Assembly: GCA_022661535.1 (NCBI GenBank) | Contig: JAKULF010000005.1 | Location: forward strand, 3,658,001-3,722,000 | DNA length: 64,000 bases | Direction: 5' to 3' | Source: Eutypa lata | Lineage: Eukaryota; Ascomycota; Sordariomycetes; Xylariales; Diatrypaceae | Shown: positions 12,447-23,893 of the stretch, piece by piece | Layout of the letters: every line of letters starts with the position of its first letter | Numbering within the stretch: position 1 is the stretch's first letter | Program-made: the position numbers and the translations under genes | The notes under the pieces: generated by a model | What the model was told of the DNA's origin: nothing | The model's database searches: none | The model's input: the letters and a program-made list of their open reading frames with translations, nothing else

Positions 12447-14380
12447 TTATATAGTCAGATCAAGGCTGCTTATCATGTCGCTCAAGGCGCAGACCAAATT
12501 CTCGTAGACTGCCCTATGCAGACGCGGCTTTGACAGATCTTCGCCGTGGCCGAAATCACACTCCAAGCATCTTTTCGTCAACTCTTGGTACCGTGGGCCG
12601 AGGGCCGAGACCTGCGATGAAAGTTTTCGGATGGTGGCCACATCACCGGGGGACTCGATCCTGTTCCAGCGGCCTATCTGGAGGAGGATGGTTCCGAGGC
12701 TCCAGAGCGTTAGGTTTCGCACCCCGTGCTGAAACTTTCCCTCCTCGTAGGCAGCAAGCGTTGCCGTCTGCGCTGCTGTGTACGTCTTGATACGGTCGCC
12801 GGGTACAAAGTCGACACCAAAATGGAGGGTTTGGAGATATCCAGAGGGACTCGGTCCTATTTTGAAGAACGAGATGTCGTCAATGGCCATATAAGGTCCG
12901 ACCCATGGCGTTGAATGGAACTTTAATACAGCGGCAATGATATCGCGCGCAAGTTTGAGTTGATTAACAATCGTTAAGGAGTCCTCAACGGGCTGACTGA
13001 GGATATGATCCATTGATACGAGATCTTGGAGGTTTAAAGCACATTCTTCTGCGCTGCTGTTCGACCTACCCACGTTGTCCTCGTAGAATGAATGTCTAAA
13101 AATCTCCTCGGAACAGCTCTCGATATAGCCAAGACAACCTGAAATTTGCGTACAAGGCAAACATAGCTCGTCTTTTCCGAATGTGGAACTAAGGTATTTA
13201 CCAGATAAGTCGCCAGAACCCATAGGTTGTGTATCGGAAGACTCCGGGGTCGGTGGCATCGCAAGCGCTGTGCTTGAGCCTAGACCGTTGCTCCGAGAGC
13301 TGCAATCATCTGTAAAGTGGACTTTGCGACGTTTATGCCTACCGTCTTCAGATCGTGGAGGCGTGTTTAAGCCCAGTTTCACCCAGTCAAGAACTTGGGA
13401 GTGAACCTGGAGTTTTCTCAAGCTTGGCCGCGTCAAGCCACTGCGTGGATTCTTAGCGTACTTCATCGGTACCCCGTAGGTCACGCCCTTTAACTCACAT
13501 CCTGCTAGAATCGTGCCCGTAACATATTATCGCTACATCTAGGTGTACGCCGTCTTCCACCTTGGCATCGGCAAAGAGTTTCACGTTATGCCGCAATTCG
13601 TCCCCCAGGGGCTCACTCGTTGTTGTGTTACACCAAGCGCCAGCAAACGCATGGTGGAGCGCCTTAGACGCCTCTTTTATAGCATTGAAGTCTCTGTACT
13701 CCTGAGAAATTGGCTTTTGCTGCCGACCTGTGGAGGGCCTGCTTGACTTGCGATTTTGTAGGGTTTCAGCCTGCTTTCGGAGGCGTTCTAGGTCGTGATT
13801 GAAGGAGCGCAGTCTGTCGATGTTGGCTTCGAGTCTGTCTTTGTCGAAGGAAATTTTGACCTTATGTCGGAGCCTGCGGACAGTGTCTTTGAGAGACTCG
13901 CCCTATAATCACCATCAGCCAAGAGGTCCCTACACACCACACTACACCACACCACACCACTGGATCTATTCCTAGGATCCTTACCATCTGGCGCTGCAAG
14001 GCTATTTCGTCGAAACATTGCAATTTCGCCTTGAATGTTTCTATTTCTGCATTGACATCCTCTAAAATCCCCTGCCACACGTTATAGCTCTTCCCAAGAT
14101 ACTTTCTCAGTCGCTTTTCTAGATCGTCGCCGAGCCAACTAGGATGGCTAGAGTCTCCTATCATACACTCAACGATGGCATCATCGTCTCCAGCAGGCCG
14201 AATGAGCAGCTGGGTTTCGTTGAGGAAGAACTGCTCTTCGCGATTGAAATGCTTGCGCAAACGCCGTACGTCTCGCGAGTAATGGCAATAGGCTTTGAAC
14301 GTTTTCTGTAGGCTTCTATACGCCTGGATGGCTCCCCCGACTACTGGAAGAACACCGAGGGCGAGAGATGCAGGATCCAT
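12447..14380 (-). CDS. DUF7580-type protein with HeLo-like N-terminal helical region
   Basis: Three exons on the minus strand: 14380-13985, 13902-13499 and 13440-12447. The introns are 82 and 58 nt; the second has the branch word GCTAAG near its acceptor. Phases agree and give 597 residues. The N-terminus (MDPASLALGVLPVVGGAIQA) opens a helical region of the kind seen in fungal HeLo/het-type proteins. A charged central stretch follows, then a basic-rich linker with nuclear-signal-like KRRKVHF. The C-terminus (LARDIIAAVLKFHSTPW, TLWSLGTILLQIGRW) is the divergent kinase-like region of DUF7580 proteins. No catalytic kinase residues are evident. The gene is head to head with the zinc-finger/PHD/PAH gene, 442 bp between start codons. 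A role in incompatibility or cell death is only suggested by the N-terminal type. Confidence 0.75.
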
Positions 14381-14822
14381 CTTGACGATTGGTGATTGAC
14401 AGGAGAAAGGGCCTTTTAGTTTTGGCGGTGTTGAGAAGATAACTTGGACAAGAGCAATAGGTACGTGTTAGTCGATGGGCGCAGCAGGGACCCTGCAGCC
14501 TGGCACATCTATGGCCCCAGTCTCTCCGATACTACCTACGGTGAGCATAATGTAACATACTATATCTGTCAAGCAATTTTACCCCTCATTCAACCCTCCA
14601 TAGCTAATTACTTGCACTGTTCTTCTTGTGAGTCTAGTCATAGCAAAACTAACGGTTAGTTTGTTTTGTCGCAAACGTAACACAAAGGAGCTGTCAATCT
14701 TCTCAACACTATTTGATATATCTTTGCAATAATCCAGCGGCGTTTACTATATTTAACCTGTGCATGGTTGGATCGCCCCCACGCCCGCCCCCGCCCCCGG
14801 CCCCCAAGCCAACCAGACTTCG
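14381..14822. promoter_or_regulatory. Bidirectional intergenic promoter region
   Basis: 442-bp spacer between two divergent start codons (14380 minus, 14823 plus). It should carry both promoters. No clear TATA box was seen. It includes the C-rich run CCCGCCCCCGCCCCC at about 14784-14798, just before the plus-strand start. Confidence 0.45.
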
Positions 14823-17073
14823 ATGGAACTGCTGAAGCAACAAGAAGGCTACGATCGTACCCAGATCGTCCATCAGTATCTAGAGGCGAATACACACCAT
14901 GAGAATCCCCCAGATGAGAAGAGCACGGTGGCTAGGCTGTGTGCCGAGAGCCAAGGTCTTTTTCGCGCTGTTATAAAAGAGCTCTTAAAACGTAACGGTG
15001 ACTCGAACCCGTCAAAGCAGTACGTGAGTCTCGAAAGGAGCTTCAGTCGCCTGAAGCTCTGGTCTGATGGCTACGGTGTATCGCAAGGAGAACTTGACAA
15101 TGTGTTCGCGAAGTCGCGAACGGTACGTCACGCCACGTCGAAGCTCCTCGCAAGTATCGGGGCGACCCTGACGGATCGTAAGTCCACCCCATCACCGGAA
15201 CGCTAGACGCAAAGATGGTGCCAACCTTAGACCTTCCAAATGAGAGAAGAAAGATAACGCTTAATATCAAGCCAAGTCTACGTGAGGGCTAATAAGTGTG
15301 CAGGGCTGTGTCCGTTATTAGACGACAGGGACTCATCGGTAGTACAATCTGGACCATTCGGCAACCAGATCTTGGGCGTGAAAGCTCTACTACAAGGAAT
15401 CGAAGATGATTGCAGCGAGACTAGCTCCTCTAACGATTCTTCGAACCTGGAGCATGGTAACCTCGAGGAAATTGCAGAAGACCTGAAAACTGACACTGTG
15501 TGTCTGATGAAGCTTGGCCCTTTGCTTACGAGCCCGGTATTTGACGCGGAAAGGGGGGAACCAACATTAAGCACGACAACGAAAGACTGGGCCCCTCACA
15601 GGGTCTACTGCGATAAGATCGAAAATCGATTTCCTGGGGCTGAGAAGTCTCTAGTTAGCCGGTTGGGAAAAGCGAACTGGGAAAGGTTTCTCCGCTGTCA
15701 AGAGTCACACCAAGGACAGGCAGACCACCCTCTCGAAGACCAGGAGATTGCGGCAGGGCGAGCAGCTACTTTTGCTAGTTCGAAATTCCGTGATTCAGCC
15801 CTGGGGCCATCGCTTTCTAACATGTCTTCTTACACCGAAACTATCATGTCTTACCGTGGGGGAGATGGTCGTTCCATCAAAGTGCCGCCATTGTCCGCCG
15901 AGGCTAAGGCGGGTAACTTCTTCAACTGCATTGCTTGCGGCAAGTCTGTCCGGATAATGACGAATTCGGCATGGAAGAGACATTTATATTCAGATCTGTG
16001 CCCGTGGCTATGCATCGACGCGGCGTGCACACTAGGAGACCATCTTTTCAGGAGCCGCAACAACTGGATCTCTCATCTGGCGCGCGACCATGGATTGGAG
16101 CCTCGGTGGGAAGCCTTTGAGTGTCCTCTGTGCCAGACCAGCACCGGGAACGGTAAAACTGCAATAACTAAGCACCTTAGTAACCACCTCGAAGAGATAT
16201 CGCTCTCTGCGCTTTCCTCTCGTATCGAACGTGAGAGCGAGTCTGAAAACGGAAGTCAAGGCTCAGCAAACGATGCCATATCGAATGAATCCCAATTCGG
16301 CGACTTGGTTTCTAATGATGAGTTAAATCCAATGCCGCCGCCTCTCTTTACTAATCCGGCGTCTTCCACCTCAAAAGCGTTGGAGCGCAACGAAGAGGGG
16401 GGGCCGGCCTTCAATACGTCCAGGGGAAACCAGCCGGGACGAGAAGACCCCGTAAAGGAAACATCAAAAGAGAAAGTATCTATGCCAATTAAGATTATGA
16501 AATGTGTCTGTGGAATCGATGACCATAAGAATCGAACACCTATCTATTGCGAGACGTGTTCCACTTGGCAACATATCGCGTGTTATTATCCCAACAGCCT
16601 CAGCCCCTATGGTATTGGTTTCAAGCACGCTTGCAACGATTGCAGGACACGAAGTGCAGAAGCAGTGAACGTACAGAAGAATAAAGGTAATAACAAGGCT
16701 CCACGCTATCTACATGAAAGACTGACAGTACTGCCTTAATACTAGGTGATCCTCGTTTGGCCGAGGGGTTGGATTACCTTGCAGCCGTGAAGGCAGAGCA
16801 TCCCGACAGATACGACGAATACGTCCGAATAATCAATGATTTCTATACAGCTCCGTAAGTTGATCGACCACAATATGGGTGTATTCAGTAATTAACATGT
16901 GTATAATCAGCGCCGATACATCCGAGATTGTACGACGAATCTCAACGTTGTTCCAGGACAATCCGTCCCTTCTTTTGCGTTTTAATAGATTCCTTCCAGA
17001 AGGATTCAGCACATATCAGATAACGAAAGAAGAAAATGATCCTGGGGCCATTCCAAATGATAAGAAGGCTTAG
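14823..17073 (+). CDS. acuF-like C2H2 zinc-finger protein fused to PHD finger and PAH domain
   Basis: Four exons: 14823-15177, 15304-16686, 16746-16854 and 16911-17073. All phases agree and give 669 residues. Residues 1-140 match the helical N-terminus of fungal acuF-like C2H2 proteins (LERSFSRLKLWSDGYGV). Three zinc-finger-like units lie at about 327-416 (CIACGK..WKRH; CIDAAC..ISHLARDH; CPLC..TKHLSNH). A C4HC3 PHD finger spans about 519-565, with ligands C519, C521, C534, C537, H542, C545, C562 and C565. Exons 3-4 encode a Sin3-type paired amphipathic helix (GLDYLAAVKAEHPDRYDEY; FNRFLPEGF). PHD fingers read histone tails and PAH domains dock repressors, so a chromatin role is inferred. The first exon start is the least certain part; an upstream spliced exon is possible. 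Confidence 0.8.
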
Positions 17074-17787
17074 GTGCTATTTTCAAAGCATTATTTCGAA
17101 GCGAAGTCTACACAGATCGAATTCACTACGTGGCCCTACACGCTTCAATCTATATAAGTGTCTTTGCTTCGAGATAAGGCGCCCTCGCTAGAGTCCAGAG
17201 GTTCCTGTATCTGTATCTAGTTGAGTGAATAGACTATGATTATTTGGCAAAATATTGAATAGACACATCTCTCTCATAGCAATCGATGAACTATTGCAAC
17301 ACATACTTGTCTAGAGTCTTCGACATCCTTTAACCACGTTACCTCTAAGCTCGAATTTGTCTTGATAACATGGTCATAACAATGTCATGCATGTGGTGAT
17401 TTACCATCTTCCAACGTCTTTGCTCGTAGGGCTGATCTGATGAGCTCACTTGGAGATGTGGGCTTAGCTCTAGTTGATCACCTCCCTACAGGCTCCTAGT
17501 GCAGCGGTCTGACGTTCCAATGTTGAGAGTGACCAGAAGGCACATGAAGACGATATTGATAACCATCGAGTCTCATAATTTTCTCTTTGTGTCGCAGCAA
17601 CACACTTCGGCAATGATTCTCATGCATATAACCCTTATACTCCCTTCGAGCCGCCTATTTCATTAGAAAAATTTGCCTCGCTAGGACATCTATCTATGGG
17701 AGAGTGTGCCAGCTTCTAGTTTTCAACAGGGAAAATAAATATCTAATCTCATTTCTTGCCCACAACACAAGTTCAAATATGCCGTTC
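17074..17787. other. Convergent intergenic spacer
   Basis: 3' flanks of the PAH-fusion gene and the HAD hydrolase gene. No open frame with coding character was seen. Confidence 0.55.
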
Positions 17788-18537
17788 TCAATTCCTGAGG
17801 CAGGCAACGATACCAGCAATAGCAGCCAGGGTGCCCTCGGGATCCTTCACGCGCACCGTCTCCAGCCCCAGCTCCTTAGCGGGGTAGTCGTTGCCCCCGG
17901 GGAAGATAGCATCGCCGATGAACATCATCTGCTCGAGGGGGATGCCGCTCGCGTCCCTTAGCTTCCGGAGGCCGTAGCCCTTGTCGACGCCCTTCTGGGT
18001 GATGTCGATGGAGGTCGCGCCGCCCATGTTGATGGACAGCTCGGGGAGGCGCGTGCGCAGGTCGGCCTGGATGACCTTGCGCTTGGCGAAGTCCGGGTCC
18101 CAGACCTCCTTGGCGGCGACGGGGGCCTGCTGGCCGAGGGCCGAGAAGGTGATCTGCGAGCCGCGGTCCTCGATGCGCTCGCCCCAGGTCTGCTCGGGCT
18201 TGAAGCCGGTGGCGACGAGGGCGGCCTCGAAGGCGTCGACGATCTGGCGCCGCTCCCCCTCGCCGAACAGCTCCGCGTAGGCGATCTCCCACTCCGCGCC
18301 CCGGTGCGTGTACAGCTTCGTGCCCGTCGTCGGCATCAGCCACAGCTTGGACAGGTCGGCCCGCGGCGGCAGCCGGCTCGCCACCTGCTTCTGGAACTGC
18401 GGCCAGTCCCCGCCGGAGATCACCGCTACGTGGGCGACGGCCAGGAGGTCCGCGAGCGCCTCGCCCATCGAGTCCTTGAGGGGCTGCTTGCTCTCGGCAA
18501 GGGTGCCGTCGAGGTCGAAAGCAACGAGGGATATCAT
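17788..18537 (-). CDS. HAD superfamily IIB hydrolase (phosphomannomutase-like phosphatase)
   Basis: Intronless, 249 residues from the ATG at 18537; the open frame extends further upstream without an ATG. HAD signatures are clear: motif I FDLDGT near residues 7-12 with nucleophile D8 and acid/base D10, motif II SGG near 41-43, motif III Lys in KGVDKGYGL near 186, and motif IV GDAIFPGGND at 208-217. A cap insert between motifs II and III (SQITFSALGQQAPV, SINMGGATSIDI) is the C2b type found in phosphomannomutases and sugar-phosphate phosphatases. It therefore probably acts on a phosphosugar in the cytosol; the substrate is unknown. High GC content and absent introns differ from neighbours and might reflect bacterial ancestry (inference). 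Confidence 0.85.
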   Translation of the reverse strand: MISLVAFDLDGTLAESKQPLKDSMGEALADLLAVAHVAVISGGDWPQFQKQVASRLPPRADLSKLWLMPTTGTKLYTHRGAEWEIAYAELFGEGERRQIVDAFEAALVATGFKPEQTWGERIEDRGSQITFSALGQQAPVAAKEVWDPDFAKRKVIQADLRTRLPELSINMGGATSIDITQKGVDKGYGLRKLRDASGIPLEQMMFIGDAIFPGGNDYPAKELGLETVRVKDPEGTLAAIAGIVACLRN

Positions 18538-18892
18538 TGTATTGCTCTGACTTGAGAAAAAGAGAGGGGGTTTCAAGTTGGATATGTGCTTGTTTTGCTA
18601 TACTTCGGTTGTGTGTATGGTGTTTTGATGTGTTGAAATTAGATATGCGAAAGTCGGTGTCAAAAGGTCCGGACCCTTGAACCTCTTTTAGTTAGGTACC
18701 CAGAACCAGCCTAAGCCCTACCTTGGCGTGCTTACCTAGACTTTACATACATGTATGTACCTGGATATGTACCTCATAGATATCTACGAAACGTTATTAA
18801 GAACATGGTATATTATATATGAAAAGCATTTATAAAGATTGAAATGTAATGTATTATCATAAATTTATTAATATTTCTTCTTACTTGAAAGG
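18538..18892. other. Intergenic spacer
   Basis: Upstream flank of the HAD hydrolase gene. The last part (18780-18890) is very A/T-rich. No gene seen. Confidence 0.5.
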
Positions 18893-19331
18893 CTATCTAT
18901 CATCATGAGCTGCTGCTTCAGTGTTGCCCCACCCACGCAATGAAAGACTCACAAAACGGTCTAGCGCAGTAGATCCACCCGCCCGCACCCCGTTCTCCTC
19001 CATGTCCCGGAAGATCTTATCGATATAGTCCCCAGCGGCTGACAAGTGAAGAATACGCCCGATAGCACGATACAAACCCAGTAGTCGAGGCGAAGGGGCT
19101 TCAGTTGTGTGGTCAGTAGTAAGATAAAGCTCACGAGTGATAAGAAATGGCGGTTCCCGGAACCAGGATCGGGGAAGAAATGTGTCGGTCTTGTAGGTAT
19201 GTGGCTGGTTAAGGACGGGTAAAAGCAATGGTGTTGCGCGGCCGGTCAATTTCGGAGCCTTCGATTAGGTGCGAGACACCAACATCAAGCATGTTGAGGA
19301 TCATACGTACTATTTCAGAGTTTGGATTTGC
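18893..19331 (-). pseudogene. Relic of an HNH_2-type nuclease domain protein
   Basis: Two overlapping minus-strand frames together resemble the C-terminal half of fungal HNH_2 proteins. The first (19331-19209) reads NMLDVGVSHLIEGSEIDRPR and then stops. The second (down to 18893) reads HTYKTDTFLP, then SPRLLGLYRAIGRILHLSAA and the family-typical YIDKI..DMEENGV tail ending in GGW-like RGWGN. Between them the usual LFG/F-rich segment that follows the DxPxN part is missing, and the frames are offset, so a deletion with frameshift is the simplest reading. No N-terminal half or valid start is present: an in-frame stop lies just upstream of 19331. The second frame has no ATG start. Family assignment is from memory of the pattern. 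Confidence 0.65.
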
Positions 19332-20301
19332 TTAATATACAAAGATCTCAAGGTCATATGGAGTTAAACCCAAGGTCCAGAGCTAATATTTTGATATTTG
19401 GTGGCAGCAGCGGTAGCGGTGCATGGCCTCAAGCATGCAGATGGATTCACATAACAACTTCCTACCTAAAATTGACATATCTACGCTTTCATAAATATCT
19501 GATAATTGGAATAATCATGGGGTTATACGATTTATTATGGAATAATTGTTAATTGTTATTGAATAAGCGGCCGTTATTCGAATCCAAATATCCATAGGGA
19601 TTCATTGAATAGGGGTAGCTCAAATGTGTTAGACGTTTCTAGAGCTGGGATGGTATGGTGTCTTTAGATGGCAAAATGAGACCCTTAGGTACTTAGGTAC
19701 CCAGGTCGTTTGTAAGAGGGATGTTTGAATCACTCTACGCTGAATTATAGACGTCGCCCATAATACTAACCTAACACAACGCTCAAGTAGTCACTCGAAT
19801 TAAAAAGGTGAATGAAACACGTCAGAGACCCGTCCGATGTAGGCCGAAGAATTGTAAAAACTTCAGAGGCAAATATCATTAACAGCCTCATCTAGCGTTA
19901 TCGATAATCTATAACTAACTACAGCTTATACGCGGGGTTGGCTAGGTGGGGTGCAAGTCATAGTTAATTATCTAACAAGTGCCAACCTAATTAGGTAAAT
20001 CACCTTACCCCGGGTTAGTCATTGCCTTGTCACCTTGTGTCAATGACTCCATCTCAGGTCGGCACTGCACCTACCTACATGCATTTACGTACCTACCTTT
20101 AATTCAACGTTCCACCTTCTTTTCCTTCCAGGAATTTCAAACATCTTTTCGCCGTGAATCCTTTTAATAGTTTGCTTCTACATTCTTCCATCCCTCCCAC
20201 ACGCTCTTCGAACCATTCCAATGATCACTCGAATACAGTATCCTTAATATACTCCACCCGAGTTCCACCTAACCTTGACACCGACTACTGAACCCGACAA
20301 T
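19332..20301. other. Intergenic spacer upstream of the GTPase gene
   Basis: A/T-rich with TAGGTA/TACCTA words (19685-19710, 20070-20100). The 200 bp before 20302 are C/T-rich and likely contain the promoter and 5' UTR of the GTPase. No gene was seen. Confidence 0.5.
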
Positions 20302-22452
20302 ATGGCAAGCAAACCCAATAAACAGCTACCGCATGAGCGGCGCAAAGGCGAAGCTGTAAGCTACGGGTTTAATGGCATGGTATTCATAGTAAACACATGT
20401 TGACCTTTGGATCAGGCCTTAAGTGACTTTGCCGATTTCGTAGAGAAACAACAAGCACTACGCTACCCATCCGCGAAACCCGCAGCTTCTACATCTACGC
20501 CTACACCTACACCTGCACCTGCACCTACCACCAGCCAGGTCGAGCACCACGAAGAGCTTGACATTCTCGACTCACTAGACTTCAACACCTCCGAACCCCG
20601 AGTCCCTTTGCGCGACTTACTACTAGCCCCTGCCGAAGATGAGGCAGCTCTGAATAAACTCTCCGAGGTCATTGACGAGCGACTACTAGAAGGACATGGC
20701 GAGGCTGTCTTCGACCTCGGCTTCGAGAACAATGGAGACACTATGCGACTTACTCGTGAAGAGTGGGATTTTGCCCTTGCGCGATTGGTTGGCGCCGCCA
20801 AGAAGTTCCAAGCCGACTGCGATGTCTTACTCACTAAGGGTGTGGGAGGTAAGGCAGAGGCTGAGTCAACTGCAAATGGCAAGGAGGTCAAGGACTGTAC
20901 CGGCAAGATATTAATACGCCAGGCTCCGGATACTGTTGAAAGTGTTATCGAGACTCGGATAGCAGTCGTCGGAAATGGTACGATAATAACAGCAGCACCA
21001 CACTATGAATGAATTGACACTATGCTGACAAGTAACTGTAGTTGATGCCGGCAAGAGTTCTATGCTCGGCGTTCTAGTTAAGGGGGACCTCGACGATGGA
21101 CGAGGAAAGGCTCGTGTGAACCTCTTCCGCCATAAGCATGAGATTGAAACCGGACGAACTAGTTCAGTTGGAATGGAGATCATGGGGTTCGGCACGACTG
21201 GCAAAGTTATTACTTCTGATACCCCCGGCCGTAAGTCTGATTGCCCTCAATCTCATAACCTGGTACTTACAGTCTCATAGGGAAACTCTCTTGGGAGGAG
21301 ATTGGAAAGCGCAGTGCTAAAGTTATCACCTTTACTGACTTGGCTGGACATGAACGATACCTGAGAACTACGGTTTTTGGTCTTCTATCAAGCAGCCCTA
21401 ACTATTGCTTGCTGATGGTTGCAGCCAATAATGGCTTAATTGGTATGAGTAAAGAGCATCTCGGTATTGCCCTGGCGCTTAACGTCCCAATCATGGTTGT
21501 GGTGACCAAAATCGACATTTGTCCACCAAATATCCTTGAACAAACCATTCAGCAGATTACGAAAATCCTGAAATCGCCGGCAGCTCGAAAATTGCCCATA
21601 TTCATTCGGAATCGAGAGGAATGTATCAACACGGCAACTCAGTTCGTCAGTCAAAGGCTCTGTCCGATCTTCCAGGTGTCCAACGTCACTGGTGAAAATC
21701 TGGATCTCGTACGGGCGTTCTTGAATATCTTACCGCATCATGGCCGCTACGACGCCGATGCCCCATTCGAGTTCCATGTCAACGACACTTTCTCGGTCCC
21801 ATTTGTTGGTACAGTCGTTAGTGGGATTGTCAAGTCTGGGGTCGTACACGCGGGTGATAACGTGATAATTGGACCTAATGGCATCGGTGAGTTCACTCAG
21901 ACATCGATTCGAACTATTGAACGGAAACGAATCGGTGTCCCTGCCGCATCTGCTGGACAGTCCGCGAGCTTTGCCCTGAAGAAAATACGACGCAAAGACG
22001 TGAGGAAAGGCATGGTTGTCTTGCCAAAGCTAGAGGGTCAGCCCAACCCCAAAGTCTATCGCGAGTTCGTCGCGGAAGTCTTGATCCTCTCTCACGCGAC
22101 GACTATCAAGACGAAATACCAAGCAATGCTGCACGTTGGCCCCGTGTCGCAAACCTGCGCCATCATCGACGTGGATCGCCCTTTCATCCGAACAGGCGAC
22201 CGTGCCACAGTGGCGTTCCGGTTCGTGCAGCGCCCCGAATACCTAGCCAAGGGCGACAGGCTGCTGTTCCGAGAGGGCCGTACCAAAGGGCTTGGTATTG
22301 TCGTGTCCGTCGGTTACGACCCCAGTAAACCCCTGATGTCGCGTCAAGCAGAGGGGTCGGGGACAGACGCTGAAGAGTCGAATGGCCCCGCCCAGCAGCA
22401 GCAGCAGGGGGTTGCTTCATCATCATCAGCTCAGGTTAGTGTTGGAGCCTGA
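20302..22452 (+). CDS. GTPBP1/GTPBP2-type translational GTPase
   Basis: Four exons: 20302-20355, 20416-20977, 21042-21230 and 21281-22452. Phases agree and give 658 residues. The N-terminal 200 residues include a Thr/Pro repeat (alternating [10 protein letters not shown]) and an acidic part. The G domain then shows G1 GNVDAGKSS at about 204-212, SVGMEIMGF in the switch I region, G3 DLAGHE at 288-293, G4 TKID at 344-347 and G5-like SNVTG. EF-Tu-like domains 2 and 3 follow ([29 protein letters not shown]). This is the conserved GP-1/GTPBP family, linked in animals to ribosome rescue and RNA turnover; fungal function is less defined. The C-terminus ends in a low-complexity Gln/Ser stretch. An intron interrupts G1 right after GN, as often in this family. 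Confidence 0.92.
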
Positions 22453-23565
22453 GTGAATGTTTATTATTGCCTGTGCTTTTCGAGAGATGGCGTCAGATAA
22501 GAAAGAAAGGAGGGTTTTCGGAAGCATGGGCCCGGCATGATGATTATTGGTGGAGAGATAGAGAGGATGGAAATCGATCATGGATCGCGGTAGAGAACAA
22601 GGCAGGCAAGGAGGGTGGATCATAATCGGCGTTCCTGGTTGCTTGATACGAACGGTGGTTTATTTGCGTTTCGTCTCTGTCCTCTTTTCCCCTCCCATCT
22701 TGATTTTCGGGCATACATAACTACACTACGATCAGTAACGATGTAGTTAGATACCTAGCCCAGCGGAGTTTTGCGGGTTCATTCAACAGCAGCAGCATCA
22801 TTGAGGAAGGGTGTCATCAACTTTGCGGATACCCACCCCCCTTTATTACTTACATACAGAGAGATGGATAGAGATATGTCCATCCATCCACATATACATA
22901 CCTATCTACATACATTCATTCATACATGTGTGTGTATGTGTGTGTGTACGTATATTGTTACAATATTTTTCAATTCCAGTCATTTTCTTTTCTTTTCTTC
23001 CCACATCATCCAGTCCATTTTTGTGGTTGTTGTGATCTTCACGAACTAGCTCTGGCTCGGCGCATTAAGTGATAGAGTAAGTAGGTAAGTAGGTAGGTAG
23101 TATGGTTTATCCACCGCCCGCCACCCTCCGAAGAGGAGAAGCAGCAGTAGCACCAGCAGCAGCGGCAAAAGTGAGGTCCCACGCGCGCGGAGACTTTAGC
23201 GGACTGATGATCCTCCGCTCAACGTCGGAGTACATATATATCTACGTAATCAAACCTATATACCTATGTATGGTGGATCGGATCTATGCAAAAAACACGC
23301 AAACGCAAAAACGCAAACGGAGTTCGGGCCCGGGTCGCTGCTAAGTTCCGGCCGCGGCCCAGCGCGCCCGCCGTTGTCGAGAGGTCAGGAAGGCCAGGCC
23401 AGGGCTGGGCTATGCTGTGCTGGCGATGCTGGCGGTTATAGTCTAGACAAGCCATTTACGTATGTATGTAACGGTGTGCGAATAATTCTCGCAATCGGCT
23501 ACTTTCCTGGGTATGGAATTTGCCATGTATCCTTGCTTTTCCTTTCCTTGGCTGCGCTGCGATAT

Positions 23566-23591
23566 GATGCGATGCGATGCGATGCGATGCG
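23566..23591. repeat. GATGC pentanucleotide tandem run
   Basis: Five consecutive GATGC units, preceded by a GATAT variant, read directly from the sequence. Confidence 0.85.
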
Positions 23592-23789
23592 ACTGGTAGA
23601 TGGGATGAATGGATAGGCAGATGACATCCGGAAGGAAAACTGTATATCCCCTCGCACCTATGCCGTGTGCGCGATTGCTAAGCAATTAATGCAATGTCTT
23701 TTTCTTCTTCTTTTCTTTTTCCTCATTCTTCCGCATTGCGAACCGGCGAACTAAAAAAGAATCACACGAAGATCTACAACGTAAATATG

Positions 23790-23829
23790 TAGGTAGTAGG
23801 TAGTAGGTAAGTAGGTAGGTAGGTAGGGG
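23790..23829. repeat. GTAG/GGTA tandem tract
   Basis: GTAGGTAGTAGGTAGTAGGTA followed by AGTAGGTAGGTAGGTAGG. It is a dense local form of the TAGGTA word found throughout the spacers of this window. Confidence 0.75.
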
Positions 23830-23870
23830 ACGAGAACATGAAGACATATGCAGATAATCAGACAGGCATT

Positions 23871-23893
23871 CTCTCTCTCTCTCTCTCTCTCTA
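23871..23893. repeat. CT dinucleotide microsatellite
   Basis: About eleven uninterrupted CT units. Confidence 0.9.

Noticed and set aside
22875..22955. CATA/TGTG repeats as an ordered regulatory array or CRISPR-like array
   Set aside because: They are simple microsatellites without unique spacers; this is a eukaryotic genome.
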